Positions 5,632-6,741 of a stretch of 6,741 nt of DNA are shown here, piece after piece; position 1 is the stretch's first letter; every line of letters starts with the position of its first letter. Source of the stretch: Clostridia bacterium (GTDB taxonomy: Bacteria > Bacillota > Clostridia > Oscillospirales > Oscillospiraceae); contig QKDF01000218.1 of the NCBI GenBank assembly GCA_003245395.1, positions 1 to 6,741 on the forward strand, in the 5' to 3' direction. The notes beneath the pieces were generated by a model. The model was given only the letters and a program-made list of their open reading frames with translations. It was not told the origin of the DNA and searched no databases. The translations under genes were made by a program, and so were the position numbers.

Positions 5632-6585
5632 TCAGCTGATCAGCAGGATCATATAGACCGTGTAAAGAACCAGCAGCACCACGCCCTGCCAGCGGTAAAA
5701 CCGGCCCTTGAACAGGGGAGGGAACAGGGCGACAACCGCCACCGTCAGGCAGGCCGGCAGATCCAGAGTCAGCGTCTGGCGGTTGATGGCCAGGGACCCG
5801 CCGGACAGAGCGGAACAGATGGGCAGGATCAGGGTCAGATCAATCACGTTGGCGCCGATGATGTTGCCCACAGACATGGAGGCCTCTTTTTTCACGATGG
5901 CTGTCAGCGTGGTGACCAGTTCCGGCAGGGAGGTGCCCACTGCCACCAGCGTGACCCCGATGATGCTGGACGGAACCCCCAGACGCACCGCCAGCGCGCT
6001 GCCGTGGTCAATGAGCAGCTGAGAGCCAATGATGATGCCGGTGATGCCCAGGGCAAAAAGTCCGAGCTTCTCGGCTATCTGTCGGCGGGAAAAGTGCCGC
6101 AGGCCATGCTTTTCCCGGCGGGAGGCCGCACCGGACTGGGCGTCGTGGAGATTGCTGAATAAATACAGAGCAAAGACCACAAATAAAAGAAGGCCCGGCA
6201 GCAGAGCCAGGCTTCCGCTCCGGCATAGAATTGTCAGCAGCGCCACGGCGCAGAGCATCAGCAAAGCTTTGATGTCAAACTGCTTTCTGTTGACCGCGGA
6301 AGGAATACAGAGGACGGAGAGTCCCAGAATCAGGCCGATGTTGGCCGTGACGGAGCCAATTGCATTGCCGACCGCCAGGTCTACCTCCCCCTCCAGCACA
6401 CCGGTGATGGACACGGTCAGTTCCGGCAGAGTGGTGGCCAGAGAGACGACTGTGGCGCCCACAATGAACCGGGGGACACCGGTGGCTTCCGCGATCCAGA
6501 CCGCGCCGTCCAGAAACCAGTCGCCGCCTTTAACAATCAGACCCAGTCCCAGTAAAAATAATAGAACGATCGCATATAAACTCAT
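5632..6585 (-). CDS. Calcium/sodium antiporter, YrbG-type CaCA family membrane protein
   Basis: This polytopic protein of about 317 residues has two homologous halves and about ten predicted membrane segments, as in the YrbG/NCX_Mj branch of the CaCA superfamily, which exchanges sodium or protons for calcium across the membrane. Residue numbers here count from an in-frame GTG at 6591, two codons upstream of the chosen ATG. The first alpha-repeat (about 45-90) has TTLPE with Glu57 and GSVTAN with Ser80 and Asn84. The second (about 212-256) has GTSLPE with Glu224 and GANVID with Asp251. The Glu-to-Asn/Asp spacing is 27 residues in both repeats, as in NCX_Mj. A basic loop (about 148-172) separates the halves. 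A weak GGAAAG lies 4 nt before the GTG and 10 nt before the ATG (6585), so the start is uncertain. ATG is preferred because the membrane segment begins right after it. The ion specificity is inferred from family only. Its own terminator follows, so a link to histidine synthesis is unlikely. Confidence 0.9.
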   Translation of the reverse strand: MSLYAIVLLFLLGLGLIVKGGDWFLDGAVWIAEATGVPRFIVGATVVSLATTLPELTVSITGVLEGEVDLAVGNAIGSVTANIGLILGLSVLCIPSAVNRKQFDIKALLMLCAVALLTILCRSGSLALLPGLLLFVVFALYLFSNLHDAQSGAASRREKHGLRHFSRRQIAEKLGLFALGITGIIIGSQLLIDHGSALAVRLGVPSSIIGVTLVAVGTSLPELVTTLTAIVKKEASMSVGNIIGANVIDLTLILPICSALSGGSLAINRQTLTLDLPACLTVAVVALFPPLFKGRFYRWQGVVLLVLYTVYMILLIS

Positions 6586-6618
6586 AAGCACCGCACTTTC
6601 CAGAATTCAGGCAACCCT

Positions 6619-6648
6619 AGTGTATGTTTGTCCGTATGGGTTATGCAA
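6619..6648 (-). promoter_or_regulatory. Weak promoter-like pair upstream of the antiporter
   Basis: The minus strand has TTGCAT (6648-6643), an 18-bp spacer and TACACT (6624-6619). The matches to consensus are 3 of 6 and 4 of 6, so this is only suggestive. It lies about 34 bp before the antiporter start codon, a reasonable position. Nothing else convincing was seen in 6592-6741. Confidence 0.25.
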
Positions 6649-6741
6649 GTCGGCTGAAAGCCTGATTGCACCGGGTGTCCGGGAGGAGGCGCGTATTTGC
6701 GGACGGATGCACAGGGGAAGTCTATGCCGGAAAGGGTTACA

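Noticed and set aside
5486..5656. A 56-codon plus-strand ORF in the intergenic region, starting MNEPSPGDLLRLLPE
   Set aside because: It has no ribosome binding site, reads straight through the terminator hairpin and runs into the 3' end of the antiporter on the other strand. It is most likely chance.
6607..6741. A minus-strand frame open from the right edge to a stop at 6607, which could be the tail of another gene
   Set aside because: The 44 codons are Arg-rich without any recognisable motif and the frame is short enough to be open by chance. The upstream sequence would be needed.
6724..6741. An ATG near the right edge on the plus strand, preceded by AGGGGA, as a possible divergent gene start
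   Set aside because: Only six codons are visible, so a gene cannot be supported.

Overview
The window is a compact, high-GC stretch of bacterial chromosome. All the convincing genes lie on the minus strand, so transcription runs right to left. It carries most of a histidine biosynthesis operon, preceded by an independent membrane transporter gene. Strong GGAGG-type ribosome binding sites, a short-form HisG that depends on HisZ, a monofunctional HisB and tight gene packing suggest a high-GC member of the Clostridia, perhaps the Oscillospiraceae or Ruminococcaceae. That placement is an inference from style, not from a marker gene.

Layout from right to left. Positions 6592-6741 hold only a weak promoter-like pair. 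Positions 5632-6585 encode a YrbG-type calcium/sodium antiporter of the CaCA superfamily, followed by a strong intrinsic terminator (5574-5610). Positions 5358-5573 are the regulatory region of the his operon. It holds a sigma-A-type promoter (5405-5433) buried in a 26-bp imperfect palindrome, a further copy of the same motif upstream, a candidate distal extended -10 promoter, and a short palindrome just before the first ribosome binding site. The operon then follows as hisZ-hisG (one fused ORF), hisD, hisC, hisB, hisH and hisA. The hisA gene is cut off by the left edge after 64 codons. Junctions are overlaps of 8 and 4 nt, a direct abutment, then two 11-nt gaps, which indicates one translationally coupled transcript.

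Pathway logic. HisZ-HisG condenses ATP with PRPP (step 1). HisA isomerises ProFAR to PRFAR. HisH supplies ammonia to HisF, which is not in the window, to make imidazole glycerol phosphate. HisB dehydrates that product, HisC transaminates it, and HisD oxidises histidinol to histidine. HisI/HisE, HisF and a histidinol-phosphate phosphatase are not seen. The first two probably lie to the left, beyond hisA.

The points most worth a second look are the in-frame HisZ-HisG fusion, the CAAARTAAA operator cluster over the his promoter (with no T-box or His-rich leader peptide), and a HisD whose expected NAD-contact positions are altered although all its metal and catalytic residues are intact. I found no mobile element, CRISPR array, tRNA, rRNA or wholly novel system.
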